Below, piece after piece: positions 5,227 to 6,336 of a stretch of DNA of 6,336 nt. Position numbers and translations under genes: made by a program. Under the pieces are notes generated by a model. It worked only from the letters and a program-made list of their open reading frames with translations, was not told the DNA's origin and ran no database searches. The first letter of the stretch is position 1; every line of letters begins with the position of its first letter. Source of the DNA: Elusimicrobiota bacterium (lineage in GTDB: Bacteria > Elusimicrobiota > Elusimicrobia > UBA1565 > UBA9628); the NCBI GenBank assembly GCA_023249695.1, contig JAHFCD010000147.1, forward strand, positions 1 through 6,336, written 5' to 3'.

Positions 5227-6336
5227 ATGAATTCATTTATGCCCTTTCTCTTGACCCTCGTTCTTCCCGGAGCCGCTTGGAGCCAGCAGGCCATGGTCCG
5301 CGTCGTTGCCGTCGGGGACGCTCCCGCGATCCGGTTCTCGGTTCCCGTCGCCGCCGCGTCCTCGTTGTCGGCGGCGCCCGCCTCCTTTGCCGCCTCCGTC
5401 GCGGCCGCTCCAGCCGTCGTTTCGGCGCCGATGCCGAGCCTCTCTCCGGCCCCGCTTCCGGCTTCACCCGCTGCATCGGCGCCAATCCTGCCGGCGGCGG
5501 CGAAGGCGGGGATTCCGCTCCCCGCCCCGACGGGCGGAAACGCCGGCCGGAACCGAGCGGCCCGCGTCGTTCCAGCGGCCGCATCCGGGTCCGTTCTCCC
5601 GAGCGGCGTCCCGACCGCGCGTATTGAGGCAGCCAACGGCTCGTCATTTGCCCGTATCCAGTCGCACGACGCCTCGACCGGCTTCGACGAAAGGGAGGCC
5701 GCGCTGAACGTCCTGTTCGAGAACTCCGCGCGTCACGGCGCCGCGGCGGTCGAGGCGCCGGACTCCGACCGTTCCGCGAAGGCTCCCGCGCTCGCGCCGG
5801 CCGCCTTCGACGCGCCGCGGATCGTCGTGATCGTTTCCTTGCGCGATCCCGGCTCGCCGCAGGCCCTCGACGCGCTGACCGACAATTGGAAAGGCGCGTA
5901 TGGCTTTCAGCGCGACTACAATCACCGGCTGGCTCCGGCGAAGGAGGGGCGCATCACGATCTGGGGCCTGATCCCTGAATCTCAGAAAATGAGATTGTCG
6001 CTCAGCGGGGAAGCCGAGCAGGTTTTTCCCTTGTTCGGTATGAAGATCGAGGACGTCGTCACCACGCCTTATCAGCGGCCGGTCGCAGGCGAGAGTCTGT
6101 TCCGGCGGGGGATGCGTTTCATCAACGAGAAAAGCGAGGGGGCGGCTCTTCTCGTCGCGCTCGTGCCCACTTTCGCGGTCATGGCGGCGCTCTTCGGCCC
6201 GTTGCTCGTCGCCGGCAAGCTCCTTCCGAGCGTGCTCGGCACGGCGGTATTGGGCGGGGGCCTATCCCTTATCGGCCTCGTCTCGCCGTTCGACGCGTTG
6301 ACGCGCTGGATCGCGGCCCCGGTCCGGGCCGCGATG
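5227..6336 (+). CDS. Exported membrane protein with Ala/Pro-rich tract, 3' end beyond window
   Basis: The frame is open from ATG 5227 to the window end (370 codons, no stop), so the gene is cut by the window edge. Residues 1-18 or 1-19 are a signal peptide (hydrophobic core PFLLTLVLPG, then AAWSQQ). Residues about 40-125 are Ala/Pro/Ser-rich low complexity. A short helical piece (ALNVLFENSARH, 159-170) is followed by a small alpha/beta-looking domain, about 198-275, with strand-like IVVIVSL and RITIWGLIP. Two hydrophobic segments, about 306-332 and 335-353, look like membrane helices, so the preceding domain would be outside and held at the membrane. I recognise no enzyme motif and assign no function. 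The layout (signal peptide, Ala/Pro tract, folded domain) matches the divergent metalloprotease gene. The start is supported by the signal peptide and the -10 box 6 nt upstream. Confidence 0.85.
   Translation, partial: MNSFMPFLLTLVLPGAAWSQQAMVRVVAVGDAPAIRFSVPVAAASSLSAAPASFAASVAAAPAVVSAPMPSLSPAPLPASPAASAPILPAAAKAGIPLPAPTGGNAGRNRAARVVPAAASGSVLPSGVPTARIEAANGSSFARIQSHDASTGFDEREAALNVLFENSARHGAAAVEAPDSDRSAKAPALAPAAFDAPRIVVIVSLRDPGSPQALDALTDNWKGAYGFQRDYNHRLAPAKEGRITIWGLIPESQKMRLSLSGEAEQVFPLFGMKIEDVVTTPYQRPVAGESLFRRGMRFINEKSEGAALLVALVPTFAVMAALFGPLLVAGKLLPSVLGTAVLGGGLSLIGLVSPFDALTRWIAAPVRAAM

Noticed and set aside
5214..5647. Two minus-strand frames opposite the last gene
   Set aside because: They mirror the Ala/Pro-rich tract of the real gene, giving Ala/Gly- or Arg-rich products, and would start inside it with no promoter.
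1..6336. CRISPR array, phage or toxin-antitoxin module
   Set aside because: There are no regularly spaced direct repeats, no phage structural or integrase genes, and no paired small overlapping genes in the window.

Overview
The window is GC-rich bacterial DNA holding one tRNA gene and five protein genes on strictly alternating strands (+, -, +, -, +). Every protein begins with a signal peptide or an N-terminal membrane segment, so all five products appear to be exported or membrane-bound. The combination of high GC, secreted proteins with long Ala/Pro-rich N-terminal tracts, and a Hanks-type Ser/Thr kinase suggests a high-GC member of a lineage such as Elusimicrobiota. That is a tentative impression; a myxobacterium-like or other deep lineage is not excluded.

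Layout: (1) 1-111, a strong extended -10 promoter and tRNA-Pro(TGG). (2) 160-639 (+), a small exported TPR protein. (3) 670-2403 (-), a receptor-like Ser/Thr kinase with signal peptide, Cys-containing outer domain, one membrane helix and C-terminal kinase, convergent with the TPR gene. (4) 2404-2657, the divergent control region, carrying a 147-bp MITE-like element (2447-2593) with terminal inverted repeats, a strong internal hairpin and flanking GAATG direct repeats. (5) 2658-3551 (+), a membrane-anchored alpha/beta hydrolase. (6) 3506-5041 (-), an exported protein with an HExxH zinc-protease motif, whose 3' end overlaps the hydrolase 3' end by 46 bp. (7) 5042-5226, a second divergent control region with hairpins. 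(8) 5227 to the window end (+), the first 370 codons of an exported protein with an Ala/Pro-rich tract and C-terminal membrane helices; no stop is reached.

The most striking shared pattern is promoter placement. All five protein genes have a TANNNT -10 box only 5-8 nt before the start codon, and no usable Shine-Dalgarno. Transcription would therefore start at or within a couple of bases of the start codon, giving leaderless mRNAs. The best case is the kinase gene, with a perfect TTGACA, 17-bp spacer, TACACT, then ATG 5 nt later. Each gene thus looks like its own monocistronic unit. There is no sign of an operon, and no functional link between the genes can be claimed beyond a shared cell-envelope location.
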